This document shows, piece after piece, positions 53,501-60,714 of a stretch of DNA of 64,000 nucleotides. Under the pieces are notes generated by a model, which did not search any database, was not told the DNA's origin, and saw nothing but the letters and a program-made list of their open reading frames with translations. Made by a program: the position numbers and the translations under genes. Positions within the stretch are counted from its first letter, which is position 1; each line of letters opens with the position of its first letter. The DNA is taken from NCBI GenBank assembly GCA_020852275.1, contig JADZBE010000038.1, positions 1-64,000 of the forward strand, read 5' to 3'. The stretch comes from Phycisphaerales bacterium (GTDB taxonomy: Bacteria > Planctomycetota > Phycisphaerae > UBA1845).

Positions 53501-53779
53501 ACGGCCGCGAATCATGTGTTCCACTTCGATCGCTGGTGGAACCCGGCGGTGGAGGACCAGGCGACGGACCGGGCGCACCGCATCGGCCAGTCGCGGAAGG
53601 TGCAGGTTCACAAGTTCGTCTGCGTGGGCACGCTCGAGGAGCGGATCGACGCCATGCTGATGCACAAGAAGGACCTGGCGGACCGCATCATCGGCGGCGG
53701 AGAGGAGTGGCTGACCGAGCTTTCGACGGACCGACTGCGCGAATTGTTCCGGCTCTCGCAGGATGCGGTGTCGGACTGA
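50594..53779 (+). CDS. SNF2/HepA-family DEAD/DEAH-box helicase
   Basis: Start TTG 50594 is preferred over ATG 50630 because the residues between them, KLHCLWTGMELHVWGEG, match the 'lHg.Wl...l.lWaE' opening of bacterial SNF2 helicases; 1061 residues. The N-terminal half (SNF2_N-associated) is poorly conserved. Motif I is ADDMGLGKTIQLIALLLHER (near 615), motif II VLDEAQNIKNPSAKQ, motif III LTGTPIENRLGELWSIMDFL, motif V VLSLKAGGVGLNLTAANHVF and motif VI DQATDRAHRIGQSRKV. It is an ATP-driven DNA translocase, perhaps remodelling RNA polymerase or aiding repair; specific role unknown. There is no SWIM zinc-finger partner nearby. The stop lies in a tandem repeat. Confidence 0.9.
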   Translation: MTACKLHCLWTGMELHVWGEGLPTPAPEEPAAPAGGSGAAGDATRPAPHPFALDDAPLRSALGEVSNVLWVQDLPASSLLLRLPSVAGAPLPSEDSRGGASGAGIALQTWRTPTVVFKSDDALEWLLSLSQLPHAAATETASAQFWGRLARRVVAFPARQRFAPDLVRAGAGTFEGWWRAILDDQDRTELLRFAQSMPAECRCWIPVDEREPQPLELVEGFLRAMVDQLVRDCLKGDELAEAVLDQAREAPSPQARWLATLVGEDRVLAGSAEEQNETHNRVRHWLASLDPSGSTHRFRTLLRLHAPAAGEPSAAENGGDWLLTFHLQSIEATDVVINADAVSAHMPTSAALLGRPVEDLAERLRNDLAVAARHFEPLRAVLEQPPPSACGLSLGEAYQFLRHVAPLLTLEGLAIETPEWWGRRRPRLGLRMRLRPAQEAASVGRAGAIRESPAPDDATAPARATLGIESLVTFDWRLAVGEESVSPDDLRRWVESQQPLARVGGEWMEVDSEAIQEALGFLDRHEATETTLTEALHRAFVVETSPRALPVLDVEAEGWLSGLIAGEGPGQSFRMVAPPAGFVGTLRPYQLRGVSWLDFLDRHRLGACLADDMGLGKTIQLIALLLHERAAGAAVAPTLIVVPMSVVGNWQRELNRFAPSLKVMVHHGLERLSGDAFVEEVARHDVVISTYGLVHRDLEHLVRVAWHRTVLDEAQNIKNPSAKQSIAVRRLVTARRVGLTGTPIENRLGELWSIMDFLNPALLGSAGEFRRVFASPIERHRDESSAGRLRKLIRPFVLRRAKSDPEVDVDLPEKLEMNVYCNLTREQAALYEQVTSQMLGRIDQAGGIQRRGLVLTAIMRLKQICNHPAQFLGEKGAAAERSGKCDRLLEMLEEVVAEGDHAIVFTQFRQMGELLVGLMAPHLDRPILFLHGGTPEPKRRELVDQFQAADERHPVLVLSLKAGGVGLNLTAANHVFHFDRWWNPAVEDQATDRAHRIGQSRKVQVHKFVCVGTLEERIDAMLMHKKDLADRIIGGGEEWLTELSTDRLRELFRLSQDAVSD

Positions 53780-53810
53780 GCGGGTGCGGTGTCGGACTGA
53801 GCGGATGCGG
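53763..53810. repeat. 21-bp tandem repeat spanning the SNF2 stop codon
   Basis: Units 53763-53783 and 53784-53804 ([A/G]TGCGGTGTCGGACTGAGCG then G) differ at one base, and a 6-bp partial third copy follows. The TGA in each unit means the stop codon has been duplicated. Confidence 0.85.
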
Positions 53811-53887
53811 ATCTTGCTTTGCAGGCTGAGGGGGTAGGAAACGGCGGGAAGGCCACGGCCCTTGCCTCTCGACCGCGAAGGGGAGGA

Positions 53888-55336
53888 ATGAAACGCCTGC
53901 TGATGATCGCCACCGGCGCCTACCCGCCTTCGCGCGGGCCTGGTCCGCTGCGCGCGCTCGGCTTTTCGCGTCACCTCCCCGAGTTCGGCTGGGAGCCGGT
54001 GGTTCTGACGCTGCGCGCGGAGCAGCTTGGCCCTTCCGCCGACATGAGCCTCTGGGAACGCATACCCTCGCACGTTGAAGTACACACAGTTTCCGCGCCG
54101 GAATATTGGTTTCGTCGCCGGGCGTCGGCCGGTCAGCGTCCCAGCGAGCCGGATCTTTCCCAAGCGACCCGTGAAATCGCCGACGGCGAAGCACGCCGCC
54201 AGAATGCCGACGCCGCTCGGCAGGCCTTGCGTGGCGCGCCCCAGACCGTCAGTGCGAGCGCTCGCGCGATTGCCCTGTTGAGACAGGTGGGTTTGAGCAT
54301 CTTTGGACCGGAGATATATCCCGGCTGGTTGCTGGCGTCGGCGTTGAAGGCGAAGTCGCTGGCGAGCGAATGTCACGCGCTGTTCAGCTCGAGTCCGCCG
54401 TTTCAGAACCACATCGCGGCGCGGTGGGTGGCGCGGATGACCGGGCTGCCCTGGGTGGCGGACTTTCGTGATCCCTATGCCATCGGGACTTGGCACGTCA
54501 GGTCGAATCGGGTTGGCCGAGCGCGGGCGGTTCGACGGGAGATCCGCGTCTTGCGAACGGCGAGTGCCGTGGTAGTCACGACGGATGCGATGCGGGATCT
54601 GTACCTGCGTGAGGTCGCGGGACTTTCTGATCCTCGGATTCACGTCATCTCCAATGGGTACGATGAAGACCAGCGCGAGCGGGCCGACCGCATTCTCGCC
54701 ACGATCCGCCCTGATCCGACTGCCCCGCTTGCGCTGCTTCACGCGGGCATCTTTTATAGTGACGAGACGCTCGAAGGGTTGTGCAAGGCGATGCGGCTGC
54801 TGATCGACGAAGGGCGCGCGGCCCTCGGCGATTTTCAGATCGAACTGGTGGGCGACGTGCAGAACGCGCATCAACGGATCATCCAGCAGCATGGGCTGGC
54901 GCCCTGCCTTGCTTTGCCCGGACGCGTTTCGCAAAGCGAGGCGCTGGAGCGCATGTGCCGCGCCGACGTGCTGCTCGTCGAGGCCGGCGAGAACATCGCT
55001 CATTATGCGATTCGGGCGAAGCTCTTCGAGTACATGGTCGCGCGCCGGCCTGTGCTGGGGCTGATCGAAGACGGGCCGACCGCGGAGTTGCTGCATCGGA
55101 CGGGAATGGGTATTTGCATACGGTCGCAGGACTCTCGAAAGGTGGCGGACACGGTGTTCGCGTGGTTGCAGGAGAAACGGCGGGGCGCGAACTTCACGAA
55201 GGATCGCAAGCCTGCGGCGGAATTTGATCGCCGCCGACTGACTGGGAAGCTGGCGGAGATTGTCGATTCGTGCCAAACTTCCCTCGCGCCCATCGCCTCG
55301 GCGCCGCACGCTCGGCGTCCGGATTCTGAGTCGTAG
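53888..55336 (+). CDS. glycosyltransferase family 4-like protein
   Basis: This 482-residue protein has an ATG directly after AAGGGGAGGA. It reads MKRLLMIATGAYPPSRGPGP then LRALGFSRHLPEFGWEPVVL, the usual GT4 opening, WVADFRDPYAIGTW, IHVISNGYDEDQ, the donor domain LALLHAGIFYSDETLEGLCK, and the EX7E-like region LVEAGENIAHYAIRAKLFEY followed by MVARRPVLGLI. It transfers an activated sugar to a surface or extracellular glycan in the cytoplasm. Directly upstream of an asparagine synthetase-type gene (33 bp gap), an arrangement typical of exopolysaccharide loci. Confidence 0.85.
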   Translation: MKRLLMIATGAYPPSRGPGPLRALGFSRHLPEFGWEPVVLTLRAEQLGPSADMSLWERIPSHVEVHTVSAPEYWFRRRASAGQRPSEPDLSQATREIADGEARRQNADAARQALRGAPQTVSASARAIALLRQVGLSIFGPEIYPGWLLASALKAKSLASECHALFSSSPPFQNHIAARWVARMTGLPWVADFRDPYAIGTWHVRSNRVGRARAVRREIRVLRTASAVVVTTDAMRDLYLREVAGLSDPRIHVISNGYDEDQRERADRILATIRPDPTAPLALLHAGIFYSDETLEGLCKAMRLLIDEGRAALGDFQIELVGDVQNAHQRIIQQHGLAPCLALPGRVSQSEALERMCRADVLLVEAGENIAHYAIRAKLFEYMVARRPVLGLIEDGPTAELLHRTGMGICIRSQDSRKVADTVFAWLQEKRRGANFTKDRKPAAEFDRRRLTGKLAEIVDSCQTSLAPIASAPHARRPDSES

Positions 55337-55369
55337 CGGAAGCGAGCGGAAATCGGGGCATGAGCGGCA

Positions 55370-57313
55370 ATGTGTGGAATCTGCGGTGTTTTTGACTATG
55401 CATCGGGCAGACCAGCGGAGCGGGACCGGATCGGTCGGGCCCGCGCGCTGATGCGCCACCGGGGTCCGGACGACTCCGGCGAGTATTTCGCGGATTCGTG
55501 CGGTGTTGCGCTTGGCCACACGCGGCTTTCCATCATAGACGTTGACGCCGGCCACCAGCCCCTCTGCAACGAAGACGAATCGGTATTCGTTGTTTTCAAC
55601 GGCGAGATATACAATTTTCATGAATTGCGGGCTTTTCTTCTGTCGCGGGGCCACCAATTCCGGACGCGCTGCGACACCGAGGTTCTGGTACACTTGTATG
55701 AGGAACGCGGCGACGATTTTGTCCGGGAACTGCACGGTGATTTTGCATTCGCGCTATGGGATGAGCGAAGGCGGAAGATGATCCTGGCGCGCGATCGTTT
55801 GGGCGTTAAACCGCTGTACTATTGCGATCGAGGGGGACGGCTGGCGTTTGGCAGCACCCTTCCGGCAACGCTCGCCTCCTGCGACGTCCCCAGGGACATC
55901 GACCCGCATGGCCTCTTCTGCTACGCGACGTTTCAGACGATTCAGGCGCCGCTCACGATCTACCGCGATGTCCGCAAGCTGCCGCCCGGTCACGTGCTTC
56001 AGGTCAGCGCGGCGGGTGTTTTGACCCCCCGCCCGTTCTGGGATTTCGACATGGCCCCGGAGGATGCGTGCCCGTTCCCGGAGCGGTCCATTGAGCTTGG
56101 GGGGTTGCTGCGCAATGCCGTCCAGCGACAGATGATCGCCGACGTGCCCATCGGCGCATTTCTCAGCGGAGGCGTGGATTCCAGCGCGGTTGTCAAGCTG
56201 ATGCACGATGCATCCGGCTCCGGACTTGCGACATTCAGCATCGGCTTTGCGGAGTCCGCGTATGACGAATCCCCCTTCTTTCGACGCTTCTCCACGCTGC
56301 TTGGCGTGGACCACCATGAGGTTTTGTTTGAGCCGCGCCTGCTCGACGACGCGGTTCAAATCGTGCGGATGTTTGGCGAACCGTGCTCCATCGGGTCGGC
56401 GTTTCCCCTGTATCATCTGGCGAGATGCGCGGCCCAATCCGTCAAGGTAGTGCTTTCCGGAGACGGTCCCGACGAGGTTTTTGCGGGATACGAGCAGCGA
56501 TATCGGCATCTGAGGCGACTGGTGACCTTGCAAACCGCTTGTCCGCGCCCTCTTCTGGGCGCGCTGGACCATGTCCTCGGCAGACTGGAAGCTGCCGGAA
56601 CTCCCTCTCCAACCGCCAACGGGTTGCGGCGATTGCGCAAGGCGACCCATGCGGCGCGATTGCAGCGCTGTGACTGGCTGCCCTTCCTGGCCATGAACCG
56701 GACTGCGTCCACGGCTCCCGCCGCGCTTCTCTCGCCGGACGTAATTCGGCAGGTGGATCAGCCGCTCCCCTATGTCCAGGCTTTCGAGCGGTACGCCGGA
56801 TCGCGCGATTGGATGACGCCCTTCGTTTACGCCGACATCCGGACAATGTTGCCGGATGAAATGTTCATGAAGTTGGACAGCATGACCATGGCGCATTCCA
56901 TTGAAGGGAGAGTGCCGCTGTGCGATCATCGCATTGTCGAATTCTCCGGGCGATTGCCTTCACGCATGAAATTTCAGGGTGGGCTTGGCAAGCGGATATT
57001 CCGCAGCGCCGTCGCTCCCCTGCTGCCACGGGAGATCCTCGCGCGCCCGAAGGTCGGGTTCCGGGTGCCCTTCAACGAGTGGTTTCGGGGCGGGCTTGCG
57101 CCGCTGGCGGCGGGGCTGACGGAATCACCGGCGATCACGTGCTCGGGACTGTTCAACGTGGCGGCCGTGCGGCGCGTCGTGGATGAACATGCCTGCGGGA
57201 AGAACCATTACGGAGCCGTGCTTTGGTCGCTGGCGGCGTTTGACCTCTGGTGGCGGGCGCTGCACCGGGAAACGACGACGACTCCCGCCTCCCCTTCCGC
57301 TTCCATCGGGTGA
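55370..57313 (+). CDS. asnB: glutamine-hydrolysing asparagine synthetase-like amidotransferase
   Basis: This 647-residue protein starts MCGICGVFDY, leaving Cys2 as the N-terminal nucleophile after Met removal. The glutaminase domain shows MRHRGPDDSGEYF, GHTRLSIIDVDAGHQPL and NGEIYNFHELR. The synthetase domain has the PP-loop FLSGGVDSSAVV (near 265), then VVLSGDGPDEVFAGYEQRYR and MAHSIEGRVPLCDHRIVEF. It ends with a Thr/Pro/Ser tail. Family members make asparagine, but those next to glycosyltransferases usually belong to the polysaccharide- or exosortase-linked branch and may amidate sugars; both are possible here. Confidence 0.85.
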   Translation: MCGICGVFDYASGRPAERDRIGRARALMRHRGPDDSGEYFADSCGVALGHTRLSIIDVDAGHQPLCNEDESVFVVFNGEIYNFHELRAFLLSRGHQFRTRCDTEVLVHLYEERGDDFVRELHGDFAFALWDERRRKMILARDRLGVKPLYYCDRGGRLAFGSTLPATLASCDVPRDIDPHGLFCYATFQTIQAPLTIYRDVRKLPPGHVLQVSAAGVLTPRPFWDFDMAPEDACPFPERSIELGGLLRNAVQRQMIADVPIGAFLSGGVDSSAVVKLMHDASGSGLATFSIGFAESAYDESPFFRRFSTLLGVDHHEVLFEPRLLDDAVQIVRMFGEPCSIGSAFPLYHLARCAAQSVKVVLSGDGPDEVFAGYEQRYRHLRRLVTLQTACPRPLLGALDHVLGRLEAAGTPSPTANGLRRLRKATHAARLQRCDWLPFLAMNRTASTAPAALLSPDVIRQVDQPLPYVQAFERYAGSRDWMTPFVYADIRTMLPDEMFMKLDSMTMAHSIEGRVPLCDHRIVEFSGRLPSRMKFQGGLGKRIFRSAVAPLLPREILARPKVGFRVPFNEWFRGGLAPLAAGLTESPAITCSGLFNVAAVRRVVDEHACGKNHYGAVLWSLAAFDLWWRALHRETTTTPASPSASIG

Positions 57314-57577
57314 ATTCCCTTATTGACGAAAAGACTTTGATCCGATAAATACCACAGAACGTTTCAAGTCAAAAAGACTCTGAACGCCTCAAATCGGGAA
57401 GGTTTGCGCTGACTCCGGAAGTTTCGGAAGACGCGACCGGCTGGACCAGCCGGGCTGAACGTGCGGCGCCGGCGTCGGCCGGAGCGGGTTGGTGACCCGG
57501 CCTCACGTGTTGCGGCGGGCATGCCGTGCCTCTCGGGCTCCCCCTTGAATGTTGGACGCGGGAACCGGGAAGCACAG

Positions 57578-59908
57578 ATGCACAACAACACATCTTCGGA
57601 TCGGGTCACAATTCACCACTCTCTTCGCGCGCATGTTCTTGGCGCCGCGCTCATCGGGCTGGCATTCTTCATCGGTGGACTCAGGCCCGACGGCAACTGC
57701 CACGTCAACAACGACAACAATTCCTGCGACCCGGGCGACGATGTTTGCCAGGATGTCGGTCCGGTCGTGACCATTGATCCGCTGACGGGCGCGTTCCTGC
57801 TTGACGGCCGGCCATTTCTTCCCGTGGGCTTCTGGGGATTTTACAGTTCGCCGCCGTGCGGCGTGAACCTCGACTGCGAATTTCCACCTTGCGTGAACGA
57901 TAATGGGAACTGGTCCTGCGAGTGGGAAGCGTATTGCGGCGAAGTCTATGACTGGAGCGTCTACTCCTCTTTCAACGCCTTTGTAAAGGGTCCGGACAAT
58001 TCCTTTGACGAAGGACGTGAACGCTACGGGATCATTCAGTTTCTCCAGACGAGCCGCAGTTGTCAGTACGTGGGGGATTGGTGTGACGAGCCGGGCATTG
58101 CCGCCTGGGAGGTCGTCCACGAGCCTAATTTGCCTGTTAGAGACTGCGACGGCGAGCACTTCCATGAGCTTGCGGAGGCTATTGCAGGGCGCGACCCGTG
58201 CGGTCGACCCGTGTTCACGACGCCCTCGGGAGGCGGAATCAGCGACGGCGAAGCCAACGACCTTGGTGATTATGCGCCGTACATTGACTTTGCCGCATTG
58301 CAGGCAGGATATACGGTTCCCCATTTTCGTGCCGCGCGATGCGGAACGACAACCCAGCGGGGCTATGACATCCTCAACCCGCCCGGTCAGCTCCGCACGA
58401 AACCGGCGCTCTCGATCATCCGGATCAGCGGCTACCAGCCGTGTCGCTTCCTGCATACTTATCGGGAGCCCACGTATGCCGAGCTGCGCGTGCAAGCTTT
58501 TGACGCGCTGATCCATGGCGCGCGCGCGATCATGTTTTACCCGTTCGACGCAGGAATCAGCGGAGATCCGTGGGGCCGCGGACCGGCGACCTATAATGTG
58601 GAGGATTCCCCGCCTCACCTCGCGAATCTCCAGGCTATTGGGGCGGAGCTGATCGCCATGCAGGACATTTTCGCGTCCCCTCTTGCCGGCGACATCACCA
58701 TCCATGCCGATGCGCATTGCCGCGACCGAGAGGAACCCTGCATGGATTGTCAGGCGTGGGAGGTTTCCGCCCCGGAAGGCTCCACGACCCAGATTATCTG
58801 CGCCAATGTGGCGGAACAGCCAAGCGCCTATTTCAGCTATAAGATCGGGGGAAACAGCCGTCCCTTGCCGGTTGCCCAGTCCCGACTGAAAGTTGATCCC
58901 GACGACGCCAACGAAACGCCGATGCTCGTGCCCGCTTCGTTGCCGCAGGATCCCGAGTGGGACTGCGACGATGACAACGACCCCGTCGGCTGCAAGACGA
59001 TCACCGACTCGACGGTGATGGTGCAGGACATTTACACCGGCGAGGAGGCGGGTCGGCGGCAACTTCAGTATTTCCTGACGCAGTTCAGCTTCCGGGTTGC
59101 GCAGCTTGTCGATCCCTGCGGCGATGGCAACAAGGACCGTAAAGTGTCCGTGACATTGTATGTGGACGACCTGCGCGACGACTCGCCGCATTCTCCGGTG
59201 AGAACATGGAAAGTGCGCGTCCCTGAGCCGGGGCAGTACGAGTTGGCGATCGATCCGCCCCAACTCATCGAACCGACGCGCCGCTACTTCATGATCGTTC
59301 GCTCCGTGTGCGGATCTGTAAGCCTGTTTTCGTACTTTGGCAACGTCGGCGCACAGGCGATCGACCGCGTGCATCCGCCGCGCAACGGCGTGTATCCGCC
59401 GCTCATCCAGGGCCGGTCGCTGGAAGACGTGTCGATTGCGATCACTCCGCAGACTTCGTTGCCGATATCCGGGTACTGCGAATACCGGGATGCGAATGAT
59501 TCCGGCACATTTCATGCGCTTGACGGCGCGGCGCCTGCCATAGAAGCTGATTTTGCCGCCTACGCGGTGCATCGCTACCAGCTCTATCGTGGAACGTTTG
59601 ATGACTGCAATGCCGACGGCGTTCCTGATGACTGTGGAGACGCCTGCTTGGATTTCAGCGAGTTGAGCATCCGCTGTCTGGATTCTCAGACGGTGGAGGT
59701 GACCGTGACACTTGCCGATTCCGCGCGATCAGGCGAGTGCGTGACCGTGAATGTAAATGGCATCGAGCACTCGGCGGTCATTGAAGGGAACCTGGCGATG
59801 ATCGTCACGGACAGCAGCGCCGGTCCGATTGATGAGGCCCGGCTGACATGTCCCGAGAATTGCGGGCTGGCCGTTCAGCAGAAAAGCTGCAGCGAGCCGG
59901 CGCCCTGA
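57578..59908 (+). CDS. secreted glycoside-hydrolase-like protein with planctomycete-type C-terminal domain
   Basis: With the ATG at 57578 the protein has 776 residues; the frame is open from 57461. The hydrophobic stretch VLGAALIGLAFFIGGLR is a signal peptide or anchor. A (beta/alpha)8-like part (about 55-380) has GAFLLDGRPFLPVGFWG, CDEPGIAAWEVVHEPNLPV (possible acid-base Glu) and RVQAFDALIHGARAIMFYPF, as in GH5/GH-A-type enzymes. A beta-rich region and a DCNADGVPDDC calcium motif follow, then the Cys-bounded last domain (CLDFSELSIRC ... LTCPENCG) that the carboxypeptidase at 44632 also carries. Many Cys suggest disulfides. The substrate is unknown. Confidence 0.65.
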   Translation: MHNNTSSDRVTIHHSLRAHVLGAALIGLAFFIGGLRPDGNCHVNNDNNSCDPGDDVCQDVGPVVTIDPLTGAFLLDGRPFLPVGFWGFYSSPPCGVNLDCEFPPCVNDNGNWSCEWEAYCGEVYDWSVYSSFNAFVKGPDNSFDEGRERYGIIQFLQTSRSCQYVGDWCDEPGIAAWEVVHEPNLPVRDCDGEHFHELAEAIAGRDPCGRPVFTTPSGGGISDGEANDLGDYAPYIDFAALQAGYTVPHFRAARCGTTTQRGYDILNPPGQLRTKPALSIIRISGYQPCRFLHTYREPTYAELRVQAFDALIHGARAIMFYPFDAGISGDPWGRGPATYNVEDSPPHLANLQAIGAELIAMQDIFASPLAGDITIHADAHCRDREEPCMDCQAWEVSAPEGSTTQIICANVAEQPSAYFSYKIGGNSRPLPVAQSRLKVDPDDANETPMLVPASLPQDPEWDCDDDNDPVGCKTITDSTVMVQDIYTGEEAGRRQLQYFLTQFSFRVAQLVDPCGDGNKDRKVSVTLYVDDLRDDSPHSPVRTWKVRVPEPGQYELAIDPPQLIEPTRRYFMIVRSVCGSVSLFSYFGNVGAQAIDRVHPPRNGVYPPLIQGRSLEDVSIAITPQTSLPISGYCEYRDANDSGTFHALDGAAPAIEADFAAYAVHRYQLYRGTFDDCNADGVPDDCGDACLDFSELSIRCLDSQTVEVTVTLADSARSGECVTVNVNGIEHSAVIEGNLAMIVTDSSAGPIDEARLTCPENCGLAVQQKSCSEPAP

Positions 59909-60069
59909 CGAAAGAGAGGGAGTTCTGCCTGCCGCCGCGGGAGACAATTGCGGACGGCGCCCTCTGGCATTATCCTGTGGCATGTCCGAGTGGATACTGT
60001 CAAATCAGTAACCGCCAGCATGGATTTACCCTCGGAGCGCCGCGGGATCCTTGCACCGCAATCGAGAGC

Positions 60070-60579
60070 ATGGCCAGACTGCCGTCGCAACATCAGGATC
60101 GCATCGTGTCCGGCGCCGCGTGCGGCGTGCTGACCGTGAGCGACACGCGCACGCAGGCGACCGATGCCGGCGGAGCGCTGGTTCGTGAATTGCTTGTCAA
60201 ATCCGGCCATCGGGCGTGGGCTTATGAAATTGTGCGCGACGAGCCGGATCTTGTCGCGTTTCATGTGTCGCGGTGGTGCGAGGATGCAGCGTGTGACGCG
60301 GTGCTGGTCACCGGTGGGACGGGGTTTTCGGCGCGGGACACGACCTATGAAGCCATCAGCGCGCTGCTGGAGCGGCGGATGGACGGGTTTGGGGAGTTGT
60401 TCCGATCGCTGAGCTTTCAGGAGATCGGCGCGGCTGCGATGTTGTCGCGGGCGCTGGCGGGTGTGCGCGGCGGGACGGCGGTGTTCTCCATGCCGGGATC
60501 GCCGGCGGCGGTGCGACTGGCGATGGAGAAACTGATTTTGCCCACGCTGGGGCACCTGGTGTGGCTGCTGAGGCATTAG
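60070..60579 (+). CDS. moaB: molybdopterin adenylyltransferase (MoaB/MogA family)
   Basis: This 169-residue protein has its ATG at 60070, chosen because homology starts there; an upstream in-frame ATG at 59848 would add 74 residues that overlap the previous gene's end. It reads CGVLTVSDTRTQATDAGGAL, VTGGTGFSARDTTYEAISAL (the TGGTG-x3-RD motif) and VFSMPGSPAAVRLAMEKLIL. It adenylylates molybdopterin before molybdenum insertion. No other moa/moe genes are in the window. Confidence 0.88.
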   Translation: MARLPSQHQDRIVSGAACGVLTVSDTRTQATDAGGALVRELLVKSGHRAWAYEIVRDEPDLVAFHVSRWCEDAACDAVLVTGGTGFSARDTTYEAISALLERRMDGFGELFRSLSFQEIGAAAMLSRALAGVRGGTAVFSMPGSPAAVRLAMEKLILPTLGHLVWLLRH

Positions 60580-60598
60580 GCGCTTCAGAGGGTTCATG

Positions 60599-60706
60599 CA
60601 GCAGCTCAGAGAGCTGCTGGACCGGTGGCAGCTCGGAGAGCTGCCCCACCCCTGCTTGACTGCCCCACCCCTGCTTGACTGCCCCACCCTTGCATCGCTG
60701 CCCCAT
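60599..60706. repeat. two hairpins and a 19-bp tandem array between convergent genes
   Basis: Hairpin 1 is 60599-60619 (CAGCAGCTC/GAGCTGCTG). Hairpin 2 is 60627-60645 (GGCAGCTC/GAGCTGCC). Both have 3-nt loops and no T tract. Then CTGCCCCACCCCTGCTTGA repeats at 60641, 60660 and 60679 with a partial copy at 60698. Lying between convergent moaB and the GH38-like gene, the hairpins could act as two-way terminators. Confidence 0.75.
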
Positions 60707-60714
60707 CCGATCAC

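Noticed and set aside
52607-55735. A 1042-codon open frame on the minus strand
   Set aside because: It runs antisense to the SNF2 helicase motifs, the whole glycosyltransferase and the asparagine synthetase start, has no domain-like sequence and is explained by high third-position GC in the real genes.
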